DNA of 64,000 bases, taken from NCBI RefSeq assembly GCF_954871325.1, contig NC_088778.1, positions 24,599,120 to 24,663,119 of the forward strand, in the 5' to 3' direction. The translations under genes were made by a program, and so were the position numbers. The notes under the pieces are model-generated. The model ran no database searches. It was not told where the DNA came from and worked only from the letters and a program-made list of their open reading frames with translations. Shown here piece by piece: positions 19,511 to 31,400 of this stretch (position 1 is its first letter; each line of letters starts with the position of its first letter). Source of the DNA: Gordionus sp. m RMFG-2023 (lineage: Eukaryota > Nematomorpha > Gordioida > Chordodea > Parachordodidae).

Positions 19511-20279
19511 TGAATTTTTAATTCATCATGCAGCACTTACATCTGCAAATATTACTTCCACAAAAGCCTTCCCCAACCTTTTTCAGATGGTGATAGAAAA
19601 AAAAAATTTGTTAGATTTTTATTATATAGATGTTAAAGTATCTTATGATGCCTTACTAGCTGAATAACTATGTTTATAAGATTAACTATAGTTGATATAG
19701 TCCCAAAAATGGATGCTCTGCATTATTTCAAACACATTTTAGATTAAATTCCCAATGTATTAAAAGGGTTTGTTAGAGATGGAAAATATTTAGAATCATT
19801 AAATTTGTTTTTTTATATACATTCATACATTAATTTGTTATTATTATTAAATTAACCATTTTTAGCATTAACATTTTTAGGTTAATTGATTGTGAATTGA
19901 TATAAATACATGTTAGAAAAATATAAAATTTATTAATAAAGTATTATGTGATAAAATATTTTAAAACTTATTTGTTGCCTTCCATCAAACTTTTAGGGTT
20001 TATAAACTCTTCCCATTAGTAAACTAATGAGAGAACACTCTCTTTTTTAAGAAGAATAACAGAGGCTTGCAGAAGTACCATTTGCAGGGCACGGCCTGGA
20101 TTTTTTTTAAAGATTTTATACGGCCCGACCTGGGTTTTTCTTAAAAAATTTTTTAGGTCCGGCTCGGCTTGTTTTTTAAATTTTCAGGCTCGGCCCGGCT
20201 TTTTTTAAAATAAAATTTTCAGGCCCGGCCTGGATTTTTAAAAAATAAATTATATTTATTTTTGATTTTTATAGCTAAT

Positions 20280-20731
20280 TGTCACAACGATAAGATTGTC
20301 ATTGTGCATCAAAACCTAAATATAAAAATAGAAAACAAATATATATATATATAAAAAGGAAATTAATAATAATTAGGAATCACGAAATCATAAAATCAAC
20401 TTTAATTCTTTATTCAAAATTATAATAGTAAAAATCATAAAAAAATTAAATAAAATAAAATTAAAAGTAAATTTTAGTTAAAATAATAATCCCTTTTTCG
20501 CATCATAATTTCTCCATTATATATCCTTTTTCTTTAATCAACATTTACATAGTCTCCCTAGCGAATAATAACAAGTTCTACATCCCACTTGTTAAAACTG
20601 TTAAAGTATGAAAAAATCTACAAATCTCACGCGTTTTTTTCTCATTTACATAGACGGGGATATTTTAATAAAACATTATTTTTGTTTACAATTTGCATAA
20701 TGCATTTTTTTTGTAAAGTAAAACTGCAACA
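20280..20731 (-). repeat. LTR (3' LTR in element orientation)
   Basis: Matches 22549-22996 almost base for base. On the minus strand it is preceded by the purine-rich AAGTGGAAGGG. Confidence 0.9.
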
Positions 20732-22548
20732 CCCTTCCACTTAAGTTAGACCCACCAATCTGCGAATAATCAATCTTCTTTCGATCTCGACTTATTCTTC
20801 TTAATTTTTGCTGTCTTCTAAGTTCTAACGAAGGCTTTGTCGCTTGAAATTTTTGAATTCTATCTGTCACTTGTCACCCTGTGAAACGATCAGCTTTTTA
20901 TCGCTGTAAGCCACTGACGAACTTGATACACGCCTGTTTTCCACTATCCACGATTGATAACGATTATCGATGACATCCAGTTTCATCGTAACTTGTTTTC
21001 TATCATTCTCTTGTAATCCACGATTAGCTTTTTATCTTGATAAACGATTGGTCTGCGATAAACGATGGTTTTCACGAATTCTTGTTCGTCTTGACCCTCT
21101 TTTATATCAATTTGCTTGTTTTCCCCCTTTCTCTTGTAATTGATTGGTTGTTGCCTCTAATTCTTGTAATCGTATCTATCTTTCAGACTTTCGGGTCTTC
21201 TACGACAGTTTGCCCCTGTTGAGATATCGGGTAATCACATCTAATCTACTTCTACCTAAAATAATCTATTTACATATCTACATTTATCTCCTCTAAACTA
21301 ATTCTGCCTTTAATAAATGGCGTAAATTATACTAAATCTTAAATTTTATAATACGTAGCAAAATATAATAAATTATATAAATATATCACATTCTATCACC
21401 CCTCTCCCCTTAATGAAGCCTAGACCCATATTTTCATTGAAAAATTTACTTGTACTCATCCTTTAGCTATTGATCCTCATCTTCTTTTCAGCCATGTCTA
21501 TACTAAATTTATATCTAAAAATCCTATTCTAAAATATATATCAAAACCTATCTTTTAAAAAAATTATCATTGTGTATTTATTTCCTCATGTACTCTTTGA
21601 CACTAAGTCTTTAAAAAAAACAGCTGAAATATATAAATCTCTTTTCATACATACGTTGTTGAGAAATCAATGACCTAATCATAAAAGTTTTCATACTTAC
21701 GTTTATGAACAACCTCTTAATTCTAATCACTCTGGCTTTCACCCCACGTCTTTGAATAACTTATGAACTCTAATCATTATAATTTTTCGCACAACCGTTG
21801 TTGAAAACTGATATGTATATTTCTAACGCATGTTTTTCTTTCTGTTATTATTAGAATAATGTTGCATAATTGATCTCAAATCTTATTTATGATTCAAAAA
21901 AAATAAATATCCGATCTCAAATTGAGCTCTATTGCGGCATAAATTTTCTAATGACGAAAAGCCGATTCTCTCTATGAAGATTTTTTGGTTAATCTACAAC
22001 CTAATATATTAATTCACATTAATCCTTGAGGCTGTTTTATCTCTCGCAGCCCTTAAAATAAAAGTTAAACGTAAATCTTCAATAAGAATTTAATCAACTA
22101 TTTCCTAACAATAAAGTTATATTCTAATCTTATTCACCGAATTTTTTAATTATTATATCTCAGCAACCTATTAGTTAAATATTAACTTTCGCAATTTATG
22201 TTTCTATTTCTTTGTCAAAGTTATTTCTAGTGATCACTTGATAATAATTCTAAAATCTAAAATATCATAGTCTTTATTAGTTTCAAAATTCCATTGGTTT
22301 TTAGTTTACCAGTAACTTCTAAATATAAAATTCCTAATGTCTTTAATTTTAGATTTTATATTCCTACATAAACATAATCTTAACCACATAATTTTTCCTT
22401 TTCATCTTTATTTACATATTTTTCTTACGTTCTTCTGGAATTTTTTTTTTTTTGTATTAGAATACAGTTTGACACATCTCCTTGTTGTCCCACCGGTCCC
22501 ACACTGAAGGTTGTAAAGGGCCGGTCTCCTCCGCTCTTCGGCACCATT

Positions 22549-22996
22549 GTCACAACGACAAGATTGTCATTGTGCATCAAAACCTAAATATAAAAATAGA
22601 AAACAAATATATATATATAAAAGGAAATTAATAATAATTAGGAATTACGAAATCATAAAATCAACTTTAATTCTTTATTCAAAATTATAATAGTAAACAT
22701 CATAAAAAAATAAAATAAAATTAAATTAAAAGTAAATTTTAGTTAAAATAATAATCCCTTTTTCGCATCATAATTTCTCCATTATATATCCTTTTTCTTT
22801 AATCAACATTTACATAGTCTCCCTAGCGAATAATAACAAGTTCTACATCCCACTGGTTAAAACTGTTAAAGTATGAAAAAATCTACAAATCTCACGCGTT
22901 TTTTTCTCATTTACATAGACGGGGATATTTTAATAAAACATTATTTTTGTTTACAATTTGCATAATGCATTTTTTTTGTAAAGTAAAACTGCAACA
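22549..22996 (-). repeat. LTR (5' LTR in element orientation)
   Basis: Near-identical copy of 20280-20731. On the minus strand the candidate primer-binding site follows directly (22532-22547). Confidence 0.9.
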
Positions 22997-23356
22997 CTAA
23001 TAATAACGATTTCTGTTTTAAAAAATACAGCCCGGCCTGAATGTTTTTTAAATATAATTCAGGCCCGGCTTGGGTGTTTTTTAAAAAAAATTCCGGTCCG
23101 GCCCGGGTGTTTTTTTAAAAAAATTTTGGGCCCGGCCCGGGTATATTTAAAAAAATTAAAATACTGTCCGGCCCAGAGGCCGAGCCTGCAGGTCTCTGAA
23201 AAACATACCAAGAAGTACAACATGTGAAAGTAGATTGAAAGGTTTGGATCTTTTGAATATTCATAGGCATTTGACGACAAGCAAGGATGAGATAATTGAA
23301 AAATTAGCTCAATCCCAACGAAGATTGGATTTTACATTGTAAATATATAAGTTGTA

Positions 23357-23755
23357 CATTTGCTCAAATAGATCTTTGAAGATCTTTTATTTTTTAAAAA
23401 TTTTGTGTAACGATCTTCAAAGATGATCTAGATCTTTGAAGATCGCTGCGATCAACGATCTTCAAAGATCTTCATGATATTTATTTTTTTTACCCCTTTA
23501 GTTTTTTTATTTTACTCTTTCAAAAAATATTAACATTTTTATTTATTTATATGCAAAAAGAAATAATATATTAATAAAATTGAAAAACATCTGGGCTTTT
23601 AATAAAGGGGTAAAAAAATAAATATCATGAAGATCTTTGAAGATCGTTACACAAAATTTTTAAAAAATAAAAGATCTTCAAATTTTACGATCTTCAAAGA
23701 TCTTGCTCAAATTTTTGAGCTAGATCTCGCTCAAAAATTTTCAAAGAAGATCTTT
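23357..23755. repeat. Foldback segment rich in GATCTTCAAAGATC
   Basis: The 14-bp palindrome GATCTTCAAAGATC or its variants (GATCTTTGAAGATC) recur about ten times. The segment is itself palindromic: AATTTTGTGTAACGATCTTC near 23400 is mirrored near 23640-23665, and TTACCCCTTTA near 23493 is mirrored near 23607. It lies just after the hAT transposase stop, inside the hAT element. It may be a separate foldback element or a subterminal transposase-binding array. Confidence 0.7.
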
Positions 23756-24024
23756 TGTAAACATACAAAATAGAATTATTCCTAAGAAACTTTTTGTGCA
23801 AAGGCTCAAAAAATTCAAATTTCTATTTTGGGTCATTTAAGTGATTCTTTACATATAATTTTTTTATAATTCACATTAATTTAAAATTGTGTATTAGGAA
23901 TAGTTATTAGTCCTAATAAATTTATGCTTGATATTTAAAAAAAACAATAATATTTCTTAAAAAATTTTTTACCCCCCCCCCCCCCCCCCAGACCAAATTC
24001 CTGCGTACGCGCCTGGCCAACGCC

Positions 24025-27000
24025 CATTAAAATTTTATTTTAAACTTAAATAAAATATACTATTAGCCTGCGAGATTTGGGTCGACTTGGCCCATGAAAG
24101 TCTTTGCTATGAATACGATATGCCTTATTTTGTGTTTCTCCCCGCGAAATCGCTATCTAGCTAACTATGAAATCATGGTTAAGGATAATAGTCCTTTTAG
24201 TACAAAAATTTAAGACTATATAATGTAATGGGTGTTCAAAATCTAAAAATATAAATAAATAAATTTTGAAGGAAAAAATAATAAGCTATTTAATGTAAAA
24301 ATAATAAGCTATTTAATGTAAAAATAAATTAGTAATATAAATTTTCGCCATTTACAAAATTTTTTTTTTAAAAAAAATAATAGAAATGAATAAACTTGAA
24401 TAAAAATTTATTTCTTTGGGTAATTTTTATAAAAAAACTAGGTTTCCCTATAACAACGATTTTAGTTATTTTTGTCAAAGAATATTGTAATACTACCTTT
24501 GGATTAACAAATACGAATTTATGAATCGAAAAATTGATTTTAAAAGGCTTATTGCAGAAAAATTACAAAAATATCAAAATGTGATTTAATGCTGCCAACA
24601 AGCATCTTATTGATAGAAATTCTAATAATTTTTTTTAGCTTTATAGAACAAATATTATTTAATAAATATAGTCTTAAAATATATTTTTTAATCAAATTTA
24701 AAAAGATTATTATTGTAATAATCATGTGATCTTTATTTAAAAATAATTTCATATATTTATCTTTGTGGACATTGTTTGCCGTTATAAGTTAACATAATGA
24801 AAAATTTATATATTAACTTTCTTTTTGTTAAATAATAATATATACTAAATTGATTTAATATAATTTATTTTCTTGTTGAAGTAATATTCAAATGTTTTTT
24901 TTATTAACTTTTACCGAAAAATATATATACTGATTTGTGATAAACATCATTATTTTATTATTAAATAAATATCTTCAATTATTGTCTACTATTACTTAAA
25001 ATCCCTTACTTTAATTTTATCCGAAAAATAATATAGAAAATATTTTTACATTTTATTTATAAATAAATATTTTCAAAGCAAGATGGCGCTAATAGCATTT
25101 AAATGTAACGCATTTTATTTATCCATTACACCGATAAAAAGTGTTGGATAGTATACAAGTTTTATAAAATCTTTTAGAGTAGAGTGAAATTGATAATCCC
25201 AATTTTCTTTAACCCACTAGGGGAAAAGGAAAATTTTTTAAACAATTTGGTTTTAGATCGGATATAAGTTAAATAGTTTATTATTGCCTTGTTAATTGAT
25301 ATTAGAGACCTTTACAATTGATTAAATGTTTCCTCTCGATACTCCCTTAGCTGAGTGATTTTAATGGGTCCGTCTGATGTTTAGAACCTGCCATATCCTA
25401 AAAGTCAATTTTTCAAAGATTTAAAATTAAATAAACTTTTTATATATCAAATTTTCTGATATTTTTATTTATAAAATTGCAAATTTATATATTTATTTAA
25501 ATTTATAAATATTTATACAGCTAACATTAAAAACAAATCATATTTTTATAAGTCTAAATTAAAAATATTAGATACACAATTTCTATACATTTATCAAATG
25601 AGTCAATTCTATTTAGTTGCTTATCCTTAGAAATTAATGTGGCATCTCTGATCTCATATTCAATTTATTTTACTAAATTTGATTTATGATAGTGCTAATA
25701 ACAATAACGATTATTTTTCAGGCTAATAAAGAGCTATCATGCGGAATTTTAATAAGGAATCAAAAATACAAAATTAGATTTTCAAGGTTTAAGCCACTAG
25801 ATTTAAAAATTTTTACACTTTCAGTATAAGAGAAATCGTTATTTTTAACCAAAATATCCCCAAAATAAAAGCATCTTTATTGGTGATTTCCATAATAATT
25901 ACATCCTTAAAAAATAGAAATTTTATAATAAAAATTCACAACACTTATATCAAATCTAAATTGATCTGTTTTAATTGTTATCACTTTAACAAAATTTTTA
26001 GTAATTTTAACAAAATGAAATACTAGTTCTATCTTTGGTATCCAAATTAATTCGTTTTATAACACTCCTACAAGGTTTAAAAATTTTCCCAGCATTTAGT
26101 TCTTGATTACATTATGTTGATGAATAAAAACAAATTAAGTGATAGTAGAGTAGCCCATATGTTTTCTAATATATTAAGTTTCCTCCTGTGGCATTTCCGG
26201 ATAAATTATAATATCTCAACAAATTCCTTCATCTACTCTTGTGCCATTGTTTTCTTTCCACGATATTGTATGAATTTTTTTGACTTGGAATTTTTAACGA
26301 TTTATATTTCAAAAAGAATTGTCCAAAGATATTTTTAAAATTATAGGGTCGTGCTACTTGGCCAACGTGGGCGAAATTAATTATGTGACCCTTTAGAAAC
26401 TTCTAATTTACTTAAACTTAAAGAAAAAAATAAATAATGATCTATATTCTGCAATTTTATAAACGGATTTCTGTAATTACAGCTTAGAATATGAATTTGG
26501 TAATATTTTATAATGCAATGTATATACTGAATTGATTTTGTAATAAGCATAAATTGTTTAATGTTTATATTTTTTACATTTATATATCCCTTCCATACGC
26601 ATAAAAAAGAAAATTTAGTGCCCCCTATAATGCTTAAATTTGACAGCATAGTGGTGCTACCCCGCCCGCTCCCACATTCGTGTGAACCGACTCAGAAATT
26701 TTAAAATTTTTACTAAAATAAATTGTTAATATTTTGACCTGAGCTATTTTATTCCAAAATATTAAAAAAAAATTATTTGATTATTTCCGAACAAATAGAT
26801 GCCGCATTATGGCAAAAAACAATAAAGAAAAAGAAATAATAAGTTAGAATTGAATTTTTAAACTCCGGAAAATAAAATTTTTAAAATCCATATAAAATAA
26901 TTTTTAGAATACTTAGAATAGAGTTTTTAGAATCCTAGAATATAATCTGGAATCTTAGCATATAAACCACATAGAATTGATAACTTAGAAATTAGAATAT

Positions 27001-28472
27001 AGGCCACATAGAATAGATTATCTAAATGGAGGCCATACAGAATTTATATAAGGTAGAATTTGCAAAAAATAGTAAATGGATATGAATATATTAGATGTAA
27101 AAGGATACATATTTATAAATGGATATTTATGATCCCTAAAATTGTTGAGTAACAGCTAATTGATACTACTACTACTACTACTTGTGATTTTAATTTGGCA
27201 AAGCCATAGCACTATTAATTTTTCAACGCTATATGAGAATTTAATGATTAACTTTTAACCATATACGGTTTAGAATATAGAACGTAAGATATATCTATAT
27301 TAATACAATATCATTAGCTTTGCTCTGCGAATCAGTCTTACGAAATATTCGCCTAGCGATGCGGCATACAATAAGCACACTTTATCACAGCGACACTTTA
27401 CCACTCAATCATTTGATAGCTCAACACTCTATCGCCGGCCCGCGGCCCATGATTTTATTGACTTATTTATTTTAATTTTTTTCTAATATTTTTTCAAATT
27501 AAACAAAATATTTAGATATAATTTATTTTATGCAGTTATTATAATCTTCAATATGTAGATAACATAATATATTCCATATAAATTAATACAAGTTCAATAA
27601 ATGGAATATAATACTCTTTATGTGATCAATTTGTTTAGCCTCTGAATTGACAGATAATTATATATTAGTATTTAATTTTTTTTTTATATAAAATCAAACA
27701 ATGACCTTAAGGTTAATTTTAATCGAAACCAAATATTACTACAAAAGGAAAGCTTAAGCAAAAAAAAAATCAAACTTGTTAATGAATATCATAACTTAAG
27801 CCATTCATACAGGTTAACCCTAGCCCATACCACATAATTTGGTAAAATCAATTTATCTTTATAGCTGCCTTATTCTGCTCCGCAGTCTTAAGTTGTCTGT
27901 TCGACTTTATCAAAGTGGCGCTTTGAATCTATATATCCTTGTTGAATATCATAACTTAAGCCATCCACGCAGGCTAACCCTAGCCCATATCACATAATTT
28001 GGTAAAATCAATTTATCCTTATAGCCGCCTTATTCTGCTCCGCAGTCTCAAGTTGTCTGTTAGACCGAAGTGGTCCTTGTTAAAGGCATCATTCCATTAG
28101 CCCATATATAGCTTAGACAGTGATTTTTTCAAAACAATTATAATTATTTTCTAGTTAATAATTGTTATAGATATATATAAGAGGAATTTCGATAATATTA
28201 AAAAAATAAAGGTTAAAATGCAAGAATTTATATTACTATGTTGAAAAAAGGTGATGCGAATTTTACTAAAAATTTATTCGAAATTTTTTTATTTGCGCTA
28301 AATGAAAAATAATAATATTATCATGTTGATTAAAAAATTTTACATGGACCAAAAATTAATTATAACAATACATTACAATTATATAATAATAATTTTGCCA
28401 CTTGGAATGCATTGATTTTGCATCACATTTTTTAAATTTAAAAATCAATAAAATAATGTAAAATTCTATCAA
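24025..28472. other. Intergenic, no gene recognised
   Basis: AT-rich sequence with several chance frames. It holds a duplicated 31-bp stretch near 24270-24325 (TAATAAGCTATTTAATGTAA), an (ACT)n microsatellite near 27167-27181, a TAGAAT-rich low-complexity stretch (26890-27060) and the direct duplication at 27784-28060. I find no exon with convincing similarity. Confidence 0.4.
27784..28060. repeat. Direct duplication, ~117 bp at 160-bp spacing
   Basis: GAATATCATAACTTAAGCC begins at 27784 and again at 27944. Each copy runs through TAACCCTAGCCCATA, TTTGGTAAAATCAATTTAT and GCTCCGCAGTCT. The copies differ by several substitutions, so the duplication is not recent. Confidence 0.85.
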
Positions 28473-31400
28473 TCAAGAAATCATGGCGAATAAGCGACCT
28501 CTCTCGTTTGAATCATCGATTCGATTAATATATTTAACGATAACCTGTAGAAAAAAAGGGATATTAAATATAAAGTATATCATAATTTATTTTTTACAAA
28601 AAAATGAAGCTAACCTCAAAAGGTGCTTTGTGCATGATTAGAATATGAGCTATTAGCTTTGGAGATAACAAGGCTTTGGGTTTGATATATTGCGATATTA
28701 AGGTCTATAAAAATAAATGGTGAAATACTTATTAATAAAAAAAAATACAAAAATGGCAAAACTAAAAATAAAATAATTGTTAAAATTATTATATATTACC
28801 TTCAATTGAAATGTGTTATCAATCTCTTCCCAATCAGCCGCCTTCTCGCATAAAGCAAATAAAAGGGCGCAGGAATACAGTTGAGGACTGATCTTAATAT
28901 GGAAATTGTAATTTTAAAAAAATATATAAGTGGTTATTATAAAAATAAATTTATTAAATAATAAAATAGTATTCCATAATCTCCTCTCTTATGGAAGGAA
29001 GAAAAAAAGAAAGAAAGAAAGACTCTTCTTTCTTTAAAATAATAACATAAAAAATGAAGCTTCACAAATTGAGCGTTTCAAACGCAAATAATGCATTTTA
29101 AATGGCATAGCAAATTGAAAAATTCCATTTTGTAATATTACATAAAATGGAAAAAAAAACTTACTTATATTTAAAATTAATGAAATATAAAGACAGATGA
29201 TTGTAGTAATGAGAAGTATATATGTTTTGTTTTATTATTTTTGTACGCAAGGTCGTATTTGTATTCTTATTGTAACAATAATGTTGTTTATGTTGCAATA
29301 TTATTATATTTTTAAAAAATAATTTTTTTTCTTTTCGGAAATTATATATATTTTTTAAAAGGAATGTCTACTAGAAATAAAAATAAATGAGTCTACTAGA
29401 AATAAAAGTAAAGGAGTCTACAAATAGTAGACTCTTTTATTTTTATTTCTAGTAGACATTCCTTTCCGAAAAGAAAAAAAATTATTTTTTTAAAAAATAA
29501 TAATATTGCAACATAAACAACATTATTATTGTTACAATAAGAATACAAATACGACCTTGACGGCGTACAAAAATAATAAAATAAAACACATATACTTCTC
29601 ATTATGACATGTCACCCACAAAAAAAACTGTTGTCTATTAATATTATTTTGAATGCATCCCATTTATTCCTGATAACAACAATTCTTCCAAGTCGTCCAC
29701 TGTAAACTACGCTTCTCGTTGCTCACTCATTGTTTCCCTATTGTTCATATCACCAGTTGTACTTGGCCCCACACAAACATTCATTAAGGCATCGTTAGCA
29801 ATCGCCAATATAGGTTGCACCGGTCGTTGCTCTGTAATTACTTCCTTTCGTCTGGTCATACTTGGATTGTCTTGATCATTTTCCTCAGTCGACACACATC
29901 CCATCATTTCCTTCCTGCGAATCGTATGCGAACTCCTCCACAAAGGGAACGGAATGTGATCCTGCCTGGCCAATCGAGATCGAGCTTTCCCCCGTTCTCT
30001 AGAACTGAAAGTTGTTACGGTGGGACATTGCCTCGAAATGTGTCCCACACCCCCACATCCATAGCACTCAATTAGCCCCGATTTTCTCCTGCTGACAATT
30101 CTTTTGGAGTCCTGAATTATATCTTTCCTTCGTTTTCCCCCATTCTATCTGCCAATGTTGCCCTTTGTTGCAATCTCCATTTATTATTCCATATCAATCC
30201 CACATCACTATTGGTCTTAACTAAGTTCATCTCCATAATCATATCATTCTTCGTTTTAATATACCAAGTTTCCATTGCAGGTTTCAATTAAAAAAAATTT
30301 TTTTTACAATTATTTCAAAACAGAACAAAAAAATTTTTTTATATCGGAAGGAAAAATATTGTAAGCAAGAACACAAAAAAAATTTTTTTTTAAATTAGGT
30401 TAACTACAAAATTTTTTTTTACATAATTTCTTTTTTTTTACATAAATAACAAATTTACAAAATACCAAATATTCCAAATTTTTTTTTATTATTACACTTC
30501 CTTTTCTACACACTCCCAATCCCATTTTATTTCCCTAAAACTTTCACAACACGAACTGTCTGAATTCACATATATTCTATTTTTTATTTATTTTTTACTA
30601 TTTTCTAATGTTTAATTTATTATCTCCTCTTCAATTATATTCTCTTCTGGCCAATATTCACAATAATTTTCATAACTTACAATCGATATCGCAGCACCTG
30701 TATCCAATAGCATAGATATTTCTCTACTTCCTACAACTACTTCTACACGAGGACAGTTATCCTTCTCACTTTTGCCCTTTAATTTTAAAATAGGAATTCT
30801 ATAATTTTTCATATTTTCACCATTTACCAAATTTATATTTCTTTTATCTACTAAATTTCTTTTAACTTCTACATCTCCACCGACCCGAAATTTCATTTCA
30901 TTCTCTAATGTAATAACTTCCATTTTACTATTTTCGCTATCATTTAGTCACCTCTCCCGACATTCCATAGCCCGATGACCTTCCTTCCTGCACTTAAAAC
31001 TCATACTTTCATCTTTACCTTCTTTCAAAATATCATTATTTTGTATCATTCTTACATCAGATGCCGGTGCTAAGTATTTCACTGCCGGAAATGCTTCCCC
31101 ATTAATGGATAGAATTTGAAGAAATTCATGGGTTAACAACGAATATCGTGATTAAACATTTTAAAAAAGTATGGTCGAAGTTTGGTATTCCGAAAACTGT
31201 GGTATCGGGTGTTGGACCAGCTTTTATCGGTAAAAAATTCAAGATATTCTGTGAAAAACGGGTGTATATCATGTGTTAGCGCCACCGTATCATCCCAGTT
31301 TCAATGGACAGGAGGAACGGATGGTAGCGAGGGTTAAAGGATGGTTGAAGAAAACAAAAAGTGGTGCCTTAGCCTTGAATATAAACTGGGACACAATGCA

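Larger units (their letters stand above)
20280..22996 (-). mobile_element. Non-autonomous LTR retrotransposon, minus orientation
   Basis: Direct LTRs of 452 bp (20280-20731) and 448 bp (22549-22996) differ at only a few positions, so this is a recent insertion. The 5-bp target duplication CTAAT lies on each side (20275-20279 and 22997-23001). On the minus strand, the LTR 22996-22549 is followed by TGGTGCCGAAGAGCGG, a good primer-binding site, and AAGTGGAAGGG precedes the other LTR as a polypurine tract. The 1.8-kb interior has no gag or pol domain that I recognise. The termini (TGTTGCAG...GTGACA on the minus strand) fit a gypsy-class LTR. Confidence 0.88.
20079..23210. mobile_element. hAT-type element with GGCCCGG repeats, nested in a hAT gene
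   Basis: Exactly flanked by the 8-bp repeat AGAAGTAC (20071-20078 and 23211-23218). The sequence carries about ten imperfect copies of a roughly 35-bp unit (GCCCGGCCTGGGTTTTTT, then A/T) at 20095-20240 and 23030-23180. The right end reads, reversed, CAGAGACCTGCAGGCTCGG; the left is shorter, TTTGCAGGGCACGG. An LTR element at 20280-22996 has entered the repeat array. No transposase of its own is visible. Confidence 0.75.
18990..23342 (+). pseudogene. hAT transposase (ZMYM/TTF-type family), split by insertion
   Basis: Fragments on the plus strand, in changing frames, read ITEISQWPERNISSEARKLL (near 19055-19115), GVDEEFHILLLSQK (near 19270), ERTLSFLRRITEACRST (20025-20077) and, beyond the insertion, RSTTCESRLKGLDLLNIHRH (23211-23270) to a stop at 23340-23342. 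This order fits the middle and the hATC dimerisation domain of cut-and-paste hAT transposases. Several stops and frame changes show it is inactive. The catalytic N-terminal half is not recognisable. The insertion lands inside the hATC domain and duplicates AGAAGTAC. Confidence 0.7.
18645..24016 (+). mobile_element. hAT transposon, interrupted by nested elements
   Basis: The ends read ATTGGTGTGCGCAG on the left and, reversed, CCAGGCGCGTACGCAG on the right, each followed by a long G run. Flanks CCAAAGCC (18637-18644) and CCAACGCC (24017-24024) match at 7 of 8, as a hAT target duplication. Inside is a decayed plus-strand hAT transposase. A 3.1-kb insertion (20079-23210) splits its C-terminal dimerisation region, and a MITE fragment lies at 19399. 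Without the insert it would be about 2.2 kb. Confidence 0.72.
29424..31104 (-). repeat. Inverted arm of second element
   Basis: Reverse complement of 32451-34139 apart from small indels. It holds an LTR copy (to 29609), ORF3 (about 29660-30075, minus) and the protease-like frame (30612-30923, minus). It starts two bases after the left LTR, making an almost gap-free LTR-LTR palindrome at 29370-29470. Confidence 0.9.

Noticed and set aside
26377-26649. 90-codon minus-strand frame and other 60-90 codon frames at 24549, 26114, 17104, 18333
   Set aside because: AT-biased composition, no splice support, no family similarity; expected by chance in DNA this AT-rich.
29360-29470. Strong hairpin considered as a transcription terminator or CRISPR-like repeat
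   Set aside because: It is the head-to-head junction of two LTR copies; no spacer-repeat array exists in the window.
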